Origin: Lachnospiraceae bacterium
Lineage (GTDB): Bacteria; Bacillota; Clostridia; Lachnospirales; Lachnospiraceae
Direction of reading: 5' to 3'
Assembly: GCA_017553505.1 (NCBI GenBank)
Contig: JAFZLD010000006.1
Location: 124,001-188,000 of the forward strand
Length of the DNA stretch: 64,000 nucleotides
In this document: piece by piece, positions 45,149 to 55,400 of the stretch
Layout of the letters: each line of letters begins with the position of its first letter
How positions within the stretch are numbered: the first letter of the stretch is position 1
The notes under the pieces: generated by a model
The model's database searches: none
The model's input: the letters and a program-made list of their open reading frames with translations, nothing else
What the model was told of the DNA's origin: nothing
Translations under genes and position numbers: made by a program

Positions 45149-46226
45149 AAATCTCCAAATCTCCTTCCTTCTTCCTCTTCTTGTCCCTATAATCCTCTAT
45201 CCTGTCCTCGAAGAAGTTTTTCACATCTCCACGGTGGATTGTACGCTTTTTCCACATACGAATCAATATAATTATCACAAGTACAATCGGGTACGCAAAA
45301 AGAATAGTTGCAAGAAGTGCCACCGGAGTAAGATAATCCTCCATGCCTCTTGCCATATTCTCCCAGTAAGGATAAACAACTCCCTTAGTGTTCATGGCCC
45401 ATGTACCGTACTTGGGAACTCTCATAAGAAGTTTGGTCCATTTAAATCTGCTTGTATTTTCAACCAGTTCAAAACGCTTCTCATCAATGTTTTTAAGCGC
45501 TTCACCGATTGATGTCATCGCATACGAAGTAATAGGATTGGGCATAAGTGCTTCGTAAGTATTGATATATGAAGCCACACCGTTAGCCTCAAGTGCTTCG
45601 TATGACATAAAAATCGTAGGCTCGTTGTTGCCCGCAAGCTTATCAAGACGGCTCTCGTCCTTCTTAATTACTCCGGATACGACATGCGTTACTCCGCCGA
45701 TTTCAACCACCATTCCGACACAGTCGCTGGAACCGAAAAGATTCGCGGCGGTTTCTTCGTCCAGGACCACAAGGTCCTTCATAAGATAGCTGTCATCAAA
45801 ATACGAACCGCTCACAAGTCTTATAGGATGAAAGAGAAAGAAATCTCCTCCCACACCGATAACCTTAACTTCGGCCGAATTCTTCTTAAAAGCAATCTTT
45901 GCTTTACCGTTGGCTGAGTATGCATATACCCAGGATCTTACGCCCTCTTCTTCTTTGGTAAGTGAGTCCTGTCTGAGCTTTTCGTCAATCTTGTATTTAA
46001 GTTCAGTGACATTTTCCTTTTTAAATCCCGAAAGTTCGGAAAAGAAAACGCTTACCTCGGCAAAATCCTTCTTATCTCCCCACCTGCTTGCAATTTGCTG
46101 GTCTTTTAAGGAAGCCGAAGAATGTACTCCTATGGCTGTCAGAACAAATCCGACAACCAAACAGATACCCGCAGCAATAAGAAGCCTTATATAAACTTTT
46201 GTAAAAACAGTTTTTAAGTACTCCAT
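45135..46226 (-). CDS. MacB/FtsX-like extracytoplasmic protein, two membrane helices, no ATPase
   Basis: A 363-residue protein with a membrane helix at each end (about 12-34 and 304-326) and about 260 residues outside, resembling the periplasmic core domain of MacB/FtsX-type permeases (VIGVGGDFFLFHPIRLVSGSYF, then LDEETAANLFG). True MacB proteins have four helices; two are missing. No ATPase gene adjoins. The C-terminal tail is basic and cytoplasmic. ATG 46226 follows GAGG by six bases. It lies between the adaptor and the second binding protein. Confidence 0.72.
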   Translation of the reverse strand: MEYLKTVFTKVYIRLLIAAGICLVVGFVLTAIGVHSSASLKDQQIASRWGDKKDFAEVSVFFSELSGFKKENVTELKYKIDEKLRQDSLTKEEEGVRSWVYAYSANGKAKIAFKKNSAEVKVIGVGGDFFLFHPIRLVSGSYFDDSYLMKDLVVLDEETAANLFGSSDCVGMVVEIGGVTHVVSGVIKKDESRLDKLAGNNEPTIFMSYEALEANGVASYINTYEALMPNPITSYAMTSIGEALKNIDEKRFELVENTSRFKWTKLLMRVPKYGTWAMNTKGVVYPYWENMARGMEDYLTPVALLATILFAYPIVLVIIILIRMWKKRTIHRGDVKNFFEDRIEDYRDKKRKKEGDLEIYEIN

Positions 46227-46251
46227 TACAATCCTCAATATTTAATAATCA

Positions 46252-47877
46252 TCACTGCTTAAGTCTTACAAGCATTCCGTCCGAAAGAGGCTTCGAGAAT
46301 GTTGTAATTACGGAATCCCAGCCTTCAAGCGGTCCGCTTACAGCGCTTCTTGTATCATCCTCGGCAATAACCGTAACGTTAACTCTTTCAACCGAATATC
46401 TTGTTCCGAGCGGTGAAGGCTTGGAAACAAGACGATAAACGTACTTACCGTTGTTGTCTTCTCTGATTGCACTGTTGGGAACAACAGTATCGTAGTTGGA
46501 ACTCTTTCTGCTTGTGATGGTCAAAGAAAGCTGTGTACCGCTTGTAACGCTTCCTTCAAGGTCAAATTCTACAATCTTATTCTTACCCTGACTTTCTTTA
46601 TCAGGCTTAATATTGCTTACCTTAGCGTGAACATCCGAATAGAACCATGAGTTACCTACATCGGCCTCATCGCCTTTATTAATCATAGCTGCCTGCTCAT
46701 TGGTAACTGTCATGGAAAGTGTGAAGCCCTTGCCCGCAACCTGAATTGTGGCAACAGTTTCTTCAGCTGTAGTAGTCTCGCCCGCAACTCTGGACAAAGA
46801 AAGAATTGTTCCGGAAACAGGAGCTACCACTTCATTGGTACCCTGATCGCCCTTAAGCTTTTCAATCTCGTCTTCCTTGGCGCGGATAGCGGAAAGTGAA
46901 GCTTCAAGGTCTATCTGGTTGGTAATACCGGTAACAAGCTCAGTGAGAGCCGATTCAGCTGCAGCTTTGTTGGCCTTAGCTGTTTCAAGCTGATTGGTTA
47001 ACTCAGTTTTCTTATTATCAATGACCTGTTTATTTGCTTCTTTGATGTATGTGTAGTTGTTGTACTGATCTTCGGCTATGTTATAAAGATTTACCTTTTC
47101 GTCATAATTCTTCTGAGCTGCATTCACAGCACTCTGAGCACTTGCCTTAGCAGCAACTTCCGCTTCATTGGCAGACGGATCGTTTTCTGAGACGCCGGCA
47201 TACTTGGCTAATTCTTCCTGTGCTGCTGTCAAATCTCTAAGTGCCGATTCTTTATTTCTTGCTCTTCCATCTTTCTCAATTGTCCAAGCGGTAAGAGTCT
47301 TATCTGCTTCCGTGTATGCGTTATACTCGGGGATATCTCCTGCTGTGTTGTATGTCCAACGATTCAACTCTTTCTCAAGGTTCTCTACTTCTTTCTCATA
47401 CTGCTCAACCTTCTTCTGAGCCGCATCAATCTTGGCCTGCTTCTGCTCGATGGTACCGGTTCTGCCGCTTTCGACTGCTTTTCTGTCGCTGGTGGAAACC
47501 TGTCCGGTTATAAGAGCCTTTTCGTAAGTAGCCTGCAAAGTATCAAGCTCTAACTGAGCCTTCTTAAGTTCCTCGGAATCGCCTTCCTCTAAAACGTAGA
47601 TAACCTGGCCCTTTTCTATCTCATCACCGACTCTGACCTTAACGCTGTCGATTTTTCTTGACTGCTTAAGTACCACGCTGTAAGGGTCCTGAGAGGCAAC
47701 CGTTCCCGTTCCTCTGACTTTGCTGCTCAAAGTATCGGAAGTTACGTATTGAACCGCCACTTCAGGCAACGAATAGTTCCTTATTGTGTTGGCAAAAAAC
47801 GTAAGCACCAACATAATCGAAAGAAAGATTATTGCGATTGTCTTAATCCATTCTTTTCTTGATTTTTTGTCCTGCAT
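46252..47877 (-). CDS. HlyD/MFP-type adaptor protein
   Basis: A 541-residue protein with one N-terminal membrane helix (about 12-31) and an extracellular remainder. Two half-lipoyl motifs (about 60-95, VRVGDEIEKGQVIYVLEEG; about 372-400, VVAPVSGTILSL) flank a very long coiled coil (about 95-365) rich in Ala, Glu, Lys and Gln; beta-barrel parts follow. This is the membrane fusion/adaptor layout used by export pumps. In this operon it sits 13 bases after a sugar permease gene and before a MacB-like protein, an uncommon context. Confidence 0.88.
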   Translation of the reverse strand: MQDKKSRKEWIKTIAIIFLSIMLVLTFFANTIRNYSLPEVAVQYVTSDTLSSKVRGTGTVASQDPYSVVLKQSRKIDSVKVRVGDEIEKGQVIYVLEEGDSEELKKAQLELDTLQATYEKALITGQVSTSDRKAVESGRTGTIEQKQAKIDAAQKKVEQYEKEVENLEKELNRWTYNTAGDIPEYNAYTEADKTLTAWTIEKDGRARNKESALRDLTAAQEELAKYAGVSENDPSANEAEVAAKASAQSAVNAAQKNYDEKVNLYNIAEDQYNNYTYIKEANKQVIDNKKTELTNQLETAKANKAAAESALTELVTGITNQIDLEASLSAIRAKEDEIEKLKGDQGTNEVVAPVSGTILSLSRVAGETTTAEETVATIQVAGKGFTLSMTVTNEQAAMINKGDEADVGNSWFYSDVHAKVSNIKPDKESQGKNKIVEFDLEGSVTSGTQLSLTITSRKSSNYDTVVPNSAIREDNNGKYVYRLVSKPSPLGTRYSVERVNVTVIAEDDTRSAVSGPLEGWDSVITTFSKPLSDGMLVRLKQ

Positions 47878-47890
47878 TGTAATGTCTCCT

Positions 47891-48805
47891 TTAACCCTTA
47901 ATACCGCCTTGGTACATAATACCCTCTACCAGATAATCTTCTCCGTACAAGAACACCAAAAGTCCCGGTATCATATATATTGTGGCAACCGCGAAGGCCA
48001 GTCCCGTCTCACCCGAGTTAATCTGCGAAAGAAAGACCGACAACGGATGCATTTCTTCATCCGAAAGCAAAATGAGCGGCTGCTCAACCATGTTCCAATA
48101 ATCAATAAACACAAGTATCGCTACCGAATACAAACAACCCTTACAAAGCGGTACGCAAATCTTTCTGAAAATCTGCCATTCGCCCGCTCCGTCAATCTGA
48201 GCCGCTTCAATATACGATGTAGGGATACGTCTCATAAACTTCGTAAGCAAATATACGGCAAAAGGCGACGCAATGCCCGGAAGCCAGATAGCCCATCTCG
48301 TATCGATAAGCGACAACCACTTGGATACCAGATAGTTAGGAACCAGCGTAACCTGATAGGGCATCAGCATAAGGATAATGTAGGAAAAGAAAATGATTTC
48401 TTTTAACTTACCCTTGGCTCTCGTAAATCCGTATGATGCAAACAGCGCAACTGCAAGCTGAAATACAACTATAGGCGCAACAAGAATAACCGAGTTCCAG
48501 AATTTGAAAAGGTACTCGGGGCTTTTAAGCAACACTGTAATATACTGCTTAAAAGAAACCATATCCGGTAAGAATTTAAGGTGTACAACATCCGAAATAA
48601 ATACCTTACCGCCCTTCTCACTACGAGCAAAGACAGCGCCGTAATTGGCGTTAATCTCTGTCTGCGACATGAAGGAATTGGTTATCGTAAGTATGATTGG
48701 TGTTAAGAAAATAATAGCAAATACTGCGGCTACGATAGTAAAAATTGCAGCCTGTACAAGTTGCCTTCTGCGTTTGGCCGATAAGGATGAGTGTCTTTTC
48801 ATCAT
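47891..48805 (-). CDS. CUT1 carbohydrate ABC permease, MalG-like
   Basis: A 304-residue inner-membrane permease with six helices. The EAA loop reads EAAQIDGAGEWQIFRKI, the docking site for an MsmX/MalK-type ATPase. Its start overlaps the stop of the MalF-like gene by four bases (ATGA), so the two form a heterodimer made together. No ATPase gene is in the cluster; a shared MsmX-type ATPase elsewhere is the usual arrangement in Firmicutes. A cytoplasmic loop near 50-70 is longer than usual. Confidence 0.93.
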   Translation of the reverse strand: MMKRHSSLSAKRRRQLVQAAIFTIVAAVFAIIFLTPIILTITNSFMSQTEINANYGAVFARSEKGGKVFISDVVHLKFLPDMVSFKQYITVLLKSPEYLFKFWNSVILVAPIVVFQLAVALFASYGFTRAKGKLKEIIFFSYIILMLMPYQVTLVPNYLVSKWLSLIDTRWAIWLPGIASPFAVYLLTKFMRRIPTSYIEAAQIDGAGEWQIFRKICVPLCKGCLYSVAILVFIDYWNMVEQPLILLSDEEMHPLSVFLSQINSGETGLAFAVATIYMIPGLLVFLYGEDYLVEGIMYQGGIKG

Positions 48806-49713
48806 TCTTCCACATCCTTTCCGAAATGATTTTCAACGATGAACAAAGCACCGATGATAATAATCATTGCTATCGACATGATAATCGCAGCCGATGACAA
48901 CTTCTGATAGTCAAGCGACTGGAATGTATTGTTCATAAAGTGCTGTAACATATATAAAGGATCGTACGGGTATCCGCCTGTGAGAAGATAAATCTCGCGG
49001 AATACCTTAAACGAGTTAATAAGCGAAAGAATAGTTACGAACAAAATCGTAGGAGAAAGGTATCTAATCTTGATGTTCCAGAATATCTGCCAGGCATTGG
49101 CACTCTCCATCTGAGCAACTTCAATAATATCCTTCGGTATGGATTCAAGCGCCGACAGAAAAAGAATCATGTTATATCCAAGGTTCTTCCATAAGAAAAG
49201 CAGGATAATAACCACCTGCGCATAATCTGACTTAAGCCAGTCTATCTTAGCTCCTCCAAAGTGCGAAAGAAACTGATTGACAGCTCCGTTCATATCAAAC
49301 ATAACCTGCACGATAAGTACGATTGAAGCAACCGGTACCATCATGGGGGTAAGAAAAGCAGTTCTGAACTGACTTCTGAAAGGAATATTCTTATCAAGCA
49401 TGGCCGCCAGCATCAGCGATAACACAACCGAAAGCGGCACGGCGATAAAAGAAAAATGAAGAGTATTACCGGAGGCTATCTTAAAAGAGCCGTTGTTAAA
49501 TACTCTTACAAAGTTCTCAAAACCCACAAAATTCGCGGTAATCGGGTTGTCGACCATTGAATAGTAGATTACCACGAAGAAGGGAAGTATGAAAAACAGG
49601 AAAACGCCAATGAGGCTCGGAGCCAGGAATAATCCCGCTCCGACCCTCTGACGCATGGTTCGTTTCTTTAATTGACTTTTTTGTTTTTTGGTACTTTCTT
49701 TAGTAACTTTCAT
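48802..49713 (-). CDS. CUT1 carbohydrate ABC permease, MalF-like
   Basis: A 303-residue permease with a basic N-terminus and six membrane helices. The EAA loop is EVAQMESANAWQIFWNI. It is 20 bases after the first solute-binding gene and overlaps the MalG-like gene. Together they form the channel for an oligosaccharide importer. Confidence 0.93.
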   Translation of the reverse strand: MKVTKESTKKQKSQLKKRTMRQRVGAGLFLAPSLIGVFLFFILPFFVVIYYSMVDNPITANFVGFENFVRVFNNGSFKIASGNTLHFSFIAVPLSVVLSLMLAAMLDKNIPFRSQFRTAFLTPMMVPVASIVLIVQVMFDMNGAVNQFLSHFGGAKIDWLKSDYAQVVIILLFLWKNLGYNMILFLSALESIPKDIIEVAQMESANAWQIFWNIKIRYLSPTILFVTILSLINSFKVFREIYLLTGGYPYDPLYMLQHFMNNTFQSLDYQKLSSAAIIMSIAMIIIIGALFIVENHFGKDVEE

Positions 49714-49733
49714 TATAAAACATAACCCGTTGT

Positions 49734-52184
49734 TTATTCATTCTCAGAAAGGTATATCTTTACACGGCTCTGAAGTACCGTAGCTGTTTCCTCGGCAGTC
49801 TTCTGTCCCTCAATGAAGGGCTGAACTTCTTCCATGAAAATCTCGGTAAACTTTTCATCAAGTCTGATTGTATCTTTGGCTTCATTCATCAATCCTTCAA
49901 GAATGTCAGCTTCAGCCTGAGTAGGAATTCCTACATCGATCATGCCGTAATCGGTACCGATGGTGTAGCTGGTGTCCTCTTCTACGACATTTCCGTTTTC
50001 ATCGGTATATGTATCGGGTGTAATCTCATCCTCTATCATATCATAAAATGCCTGCTTACGCACAGGAATTCCGCTTGATGAGTACATCTTATTGCCCTGG
50101 TCTTCCATGTAGAATTTAAGGAATTCAAAGCATCCTTCTTTTTCCGTAGTCTTAGCGGAAATTGCATACATAGAGTTAGGAATAACCTGTACTCTGATGC
50201 CTTTATCGTTGGGAGGTCCGACAATTACAGCATCATCACCCATAATCTGTCTGTACATCCTAAGCGAGCTTAAATCATAGAGATATAACTCACTTAAGAT
50301 AATATCTCCGTTAGCCATCATGCCGTACATATCGTAATTTTCATTATTTATTTCCTTGGGGAACGTGTCCGCAAAGTTCAAAAGGTCGTAGAAATTCTGA
50401 TTACAGAAATCGCAGGTTCCCTTTTCGTAATCCACAAATGTATTAAGCGAATATACTACCATGGTATAAAGTGCGTTTTCCTTGGTTCCTGATGTAAGGA
50501 AAGGAATATCGCTGTACTGCTTTCTTAACTCCACAAGCTCCTGAGGTGTAATGGTGGTCTTACCCTTGAAAATTTCTCCGTTACCGATCATAGCAAGAAG
50601 ACTCACGTGGGAAATAGCAAAATAATCCTTGCCGTTAACCTGGAATATATTAAGAATATTCTCAAAGTAATCGCCTCTGTTTATTGTCTCTTTGTAGAAG
50701 TCGGAAAGGTCTAAGAATGCACCCTTCTGAGCAAGCTTCAAAGCGATGGCATCCGTTGAATCTACGGATACAAGGTCAAATACATTGCCGGCTGCAAGGT
50801 CTGCCTTGAAACGAGCGTACTGCTCCGTGTAGGAGTTCTCGTCATAATCACCGTCATAGTCTATGTACTGCTTAACACGAATTTTGTATTTATCCTGGCT
50901 CTTGTTGAATGCTGAAATCTTGGTTCTTACGTTCCAGTCAAGATATGCGCAGCCGTAAACAAGTTCTGTTTTAGCCTTCTCAGGATCGATTTTTTCTTTG
51001 GATACGGTTACATAGTCATATGTAGTACTTTCGTCGTCGTAATTGGCAGCGATAAAGGAATATGTTCCGTCATCGTTTACCAAAAATGATTCGGTGTCAA
51101 CGTTGAATAAGTCAAGGTTAATCCAATCCCAAAGCTTTTTCTTTTCATTGGTCTTGGTATTGTATTCTGTTACGGCATCGCCGCCTGCCACTACATAAGT
51201 GTCCTCACCGGTCTGATAGATTCTTCCGTTAGATGCCGCAAAGCTAAGGCCATCGGAAAGAGTACCCTGCGCGAAATCAGCCTTCTTACATGCAACTCCG
51301 CTTTCAGCCTGTGACCAGAATGTTACGTAGCAATTGCCTTCTTTGTCTGTGAAAACGCTCTGAATCCAGTTTCCGACTTCGATTTCGCCTTCTTTTTTAC
51401 CGTCTTTGTCAACACTTACGATAGCGGTCTCTTTGCACAAGTACATTCCGCCGTCTTCCTTAAGATAAGCGCGATTTACATATTCATCTTTTGTCACCAA
51501 ATCAGTTGCCGAATATACAAGACTGAGCGAACCGCTATTGTCTCTCTTGCAGACATTGTAATTACGACCGGTCTCTGTATATGTTGCCAAAAGAAAAAGC
51601 ATTGAACCGTCATCATTTACGATAATATCGTCAACGTTCGGACTGCTGTCTCCGACTTCTTCATACATATAGGCATCACTCATATCACCGTCAAGGAGAT
51701 CACCTCTACCTTCTTCTTCCACAACTGTAAGCGTTCCGCCGGTTTCGCCTTCGCTCACATCACCGGTAGTTGCCTCTGTGTCAGTTGCCGGAGTCTCGTC
51801 AGCTGAAGTATCGCTTTCTGCAGGCTCTTCATTAGAGGGTTCGCCTTCAGAAAGGTTGTCTTCGTTCTCGGGTAATATGCTCTTGAAGTCTAACTCAATC
51901 GGATCGTCCGCAAGTGTTTCAAGATCGATTACGTGAAGCTTCTGTGTTCCTCTTAAGTTGTGAACCACATACAATTTACCGTTCTTGGCAATTGCTTTCT
52001 CCACATAACCTTCGGTTCCGATTACATCGGAAATCGACTGGCTCTTGGCTACGAATTCATAACCTTCGCCTGCGCCGTCTATCGGCTCTTTTACTTTCTC
52101 TTCTTTTTTACCGCAGGCAGATAAACTTATTGCCAAAATCATAACCGCCGCGATGGAAACCAATTTAATCAGTTTCGATCTCAT
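49734..52184 (-). CDS. Solute-binding lipoprotein with N-terminal beta-propeller-like module (copy 1)
   Basis: An 816-residue lipoprotein, lipobox LSAC (Cys24). Residues about 45-400 look like a beta-propeller built of strands with DG turns (NDDGSMLFLL, KEDGGMYLC, NDDGTYSFIA), broken by an acidic Glu/Ser/Thr insert at about 105-160. The sugar-binding domain begins about 405 (YGCAYLDWNVRTKISAFNK) and is clearly related to that of copy 2 downstream. First gene of the operon with a strong site (GAGGAGGAG) and a cre-like sequence on its promoter. Confidence 0.83.
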   Translation of the reverse strand: MRSKLIKLVSIAAVMILAISLSACGKKEEKVKEPIDGAGEGYEFVAKSQSISDVIGTEGYVEKAIAKNGKLYVVHNLRGTQKLHVIDLETLADDPIELDFKSILPENEDNLSEGEPSNEEPAESDTSADETPATDTEATTGDVSEGETGGTLTVVEEEGRGDLLDGDMSDAYMYEEVGDSSPNVDDIIVNDDGSMLFLLATYTETGRNYNVCKRDNSGSLSLVYSATDLVTKDEYVNRAYLKEDGGMYLCKETAIVSVDKDGKKEGEIEVGNWIQSVFTDKEGNCYVTFWSQAESGVACKKADFAQGTLSDGLSFAASNGRIYQTGEDTYVVAGGDAVTEYNTKTNEKKKLWDWINLDLFNVDTESFLVNDDGTYSFIAANYDDESTTYDYVTVSKEKIDPEKAKTELVYGCAYLDWNVRTKISAFNKSQDKYKIRVKQYIDYDGDYDENSYTEQYARFKADLAAGNVFDLVSVDSTDAIALKLAQKGAFLDLSDFYKETINRGDYFENILNIFQVNGKDYFAISHVSLLAMIGNGEIFKGKTTITPQELVELRKQYSDIPFLTSGTKENALYTMVVYSLNTFVDYEKGTCDFCNQNFYDLLNFADTFPKEINNENYDMYGMMANGDIILSELYLYDLSSLRMYRQIMGDDAVIVGPPNDKGIRVQVIPNSMYAISAKTTEKEGCFEFLKFYMEDQGNKMYSSSGIPVRKQAFYDMIEDEITPDTYTDENGNVVEEDTSYTIGTDYGMIDVGIPTQAEADILEGLMNEAKDTIRLDEKFTEIFMEEVQPFIEGQKTAEETATVLQSRVKIYLSENE

Positions 52185-52457
52185 AATGCTCCTCCTCGTT
52201 ACCTATATAAACTATTTGTCGCCAAATCACTTCATGTATCCTCGGTTTATAATCATAGCAAACGCTTAAAAAGAATACCTTGCTAAAATGCTTAAGGTTT
52301 TCTTAACCAAGCCCAAAGTTTTCCCGAAAAAAGGCATTTTTTCGGTAGACCGACGTTAAGAATTGTCGTAACATTACTTTAAAAGTACCAAAAAACGTTT
52401 TTCCGACGTCTTCCACCTGATTGGTGGCACCTACGGATTTCTTAATACGGGGGTTTT
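52185..52457. promoter_or_regulatory. Divergent control region between the transporter operon and GH2
   Basis: 273 bases. Minus strand: extended -10 TGCTATGAT (52260-52252) for the transporter operon, overlapped by a cre-like site. It also holds hairpins CCGAAAAAA/TTTTTTCGG (52324-52345) and CCACC/GGTGG (52412-52426). No confident plus-strand promoter for GH2 was found; its ribosome binding site is GGGGG before the ATG. Confidence 0.55.
52257..52270 (-). promoter_or_regulatory. cre-like (CcpA) site on the transporter promoter
   Basis: TTTAAGCGTTTGCT matches 13 of 14 positions of the degenerate cre pattern TGWAARCGYTWNCW and overlaps the -10, where CcpA binding would repress in rich sugar. 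Confidence 0.6.
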
Positions 52458-55400
52458 ATGACAAAAAGTTTATTTAATAACGATTGGCAGTTTTCTGAGT
52501 TTGAACTTAACACTCATTTCGATAAGATGTTTAACTCTACTCTATTAAAGACGACAAATCTTCCTCATGATTACATGATTTGGCATGTAAATGATTTATA
52601 TAAGTCTGAAATCGGTTTTTATCAAAAATCTTTTGATATGTCTGTTGAGCCGGGGCACACGTACATACTGCGCTTTGAAGGCGTCTACATGGATTCCGAG
52701 ATATATCTTAACGGTACAAAGATTTTTGAGTGGAAGTATGGCTACTCGACCTTTGATGTAGATTTAACTTCTTATATTAAAGAAGGAACCAATACCGTCT
52801 GCGTCATTACCACCTACCGAAATCTCAATTCCAGATGGTACTCCGGCGCCGGAATCTACAGAAATGTATGGCTTTATGATTTTGACGAGACTTACATTCC
52901 TTTGGACGGTGTATACCTTAACGCAGTCAAAGAAAACGACGACTTCTTGCTTAATGTTGAGGTTGAAGCGATTTCTTCTCGTGGCGGTGAATTCACTCTT
53001 GAAAATACTCTTATAGATGTTTCGGGCGTTGAGTGCGCTACGGTTTCTTCAACGGTTTCTTTGGCAGGTGCCGTCTCGGTCTGCTCTCAGAGCATGACTG
53101 TTAAAACGCCTACGCTTTGGGATATCGATAATCCTTACTTATATAAAGTACGTACCCGTATCCTTGCCGACAATGTGGTCAAAGAAGAAGTCTATAATAC
53201 CTTAGGCTTCCGAACCATAGAGTTTGACTGCGATAAAGGTTTCTTTTTAAACGGGCGAAATGTAAAGATTCAGGGTGTATGTCAGCATCACGATCTGGGT
53301 GCTCTCGGCGCCGCTATGAATAAGTCCGCTCTTCGCAGGCAGTTTGAGAAGCTTGTTAAGATGGGCGTTAACTCGATTCGTACTTCCCACAATATGCCTG
53401 CGGTTGAAGTTATGGAACTTGCCGATGAAATGGGCATTCTCATCTATTCCGAGAGCTTCGATATGTGGGAACTTCCCAAGACCGAGTTCGACTACGGCAA
53501 TTACTTCCCGACCTGGTGGGACAAGGACGTTACTTCCTGGGTACGCCGCGACAGGAATCATCCGTCGCTGATTATCTGGGGAATCGGTAACGAAATATAC
53601 GATACTCACCTTGAAAGCGGCTTAAAGTGGACGCGCCTCCTTCGCGACAAAGTTCGCGAGCTTGACCATATGCACAACGCTTTTATCGGTATCGGCTCTA
53701 ACTATATTGCCTGGGAAAATGCTCAGAAGTGTTCCGACGAGCTTGAGCTTTCGGGCTACAATTACGGCGAGCGCCTTTATGATGAGCATCATAAGAAATA
53801 TCCTCACTGGCGTATCTTTGGAAGCGAGACCGGTTCGACGGTTCAAAGTCGCGGAATCTACCATTTCCCGCTTGAGACTTCTTTGCTTACTCATATGGAT
53901 GCGCAGTGCTCCTGCCTCGGTAACTGTACTACCAACTGGGGCTCGAAGAGTGTCGATCAGGTAGTGGCCGACCACCGCGACAGAGATTACGTCTTCGGCC
54001 AGTATATCTGGACCGGCTGGGACTATATCGGCGAGCCTACACCATATCACTCCAAGAACTCTTTCTTTGGCCAGATTGATACCGCGGGCTTTGAAAAGGA
54101 TACTTATTATCATTATCAAGCCGAGTGGACCGATTACAAAAAAGCCCCGATGGCACATCTGCTGCCGTACTGGGACTTTAACGAAGGCCAGATTATTGAC
54201 GTTATCGGTTACTCCAACGCTCCTGTGGTTGAGCTGTTATTTAACGGCAAGTCTCTTGGGAGAAAGGACATTGACCACCTTCATGGAAAGAAGCTGTATG
54301 CTCAGTGGAAGGTTCCCTACTCTGTAGGTGAATTGAAGCTTGTGGCTTACGATGAGTGTGGCGCTGTTGTGGCTGAAGATGTTAAGCGTTCTTTCGGCGA
54401 CCCTGCAAAGATTAAGCTTGCCTGTACGGTCAAAGAAATTCCTGCGGATGGCGAAACACTTGCTTTTGTCGAGATTTCTGCAGTGGACAACGCCGGAACA
54501 TTTGTGGCTGATGCCAGAAATCGTGTGAGCGTTTTCGTTTCCGGTCCCGGCAGACTTGTGGGGCTTGATAATGGCGACAGCACAGATTATGAAGAATATA
54601 AGTGTACATCCAGAAGGCTTTTTTCCGGTAAGCTTCTTGCTATTATCGCTCCTACCTTTGAACCCGGAGAGATTAAAGTAACTGTAGAATCTGTCGGACT
54701 GCCTTCAGAAAGTATTATAATCAACAGCGCGGTTACGGAATCACACGCTTCTTGCATGTATTGCGAGGCCAATTTCGCAAGTCCCGCTTCCGATGATATT
54801 CCCGTAAGAAAGATTGAACTTACAAGACAGGGTGGTGATTCTTTAAGCAAGGTGAATCCTACCTCGGCGGTTTCTTATAAGATTTACCCCGAGAATGCAA
54901 CCTACAGAGATATTGAGTTCATTGCTCTTACACCCAATTCTGTCACCGCAGATTACGTAAATGTTGAGGTTAACGACAATGTCGCTCGCATTACTGCTGT
55001 CGGCGACGGTGAATTTACTCTTATGGCTTATTGCTGTAACGATAAGGACCATGCGGAAGTAATATCGACTTTGGACTATAAGATTACAGGACTGGGACAA
55101 GCCAAAAAAGACGCTTACTCCATGATTCCCGGAATCAATTTTGATAAGGCACATTCCGAAGATGTGAGCCTAAGCTTCCTCGGTGGCGCTTTCCTACCTG
55201 CGGGCTCCGACAACATTTCTTACGTTACTTATTCCAAGGTTGATTTCGGAAGTATAGGTTCGGCAGAAGTTCACGTTCCTATATTCAGTTTCAGGGATTC
55301 TTTGAAGCTTGATATTATTGACGGTGATTACGAAACCGGCGAGTGTGTATTTAAAGGTGAATATACCGCGAAGAGCATTTACAACACTTATCAGGAAAAC

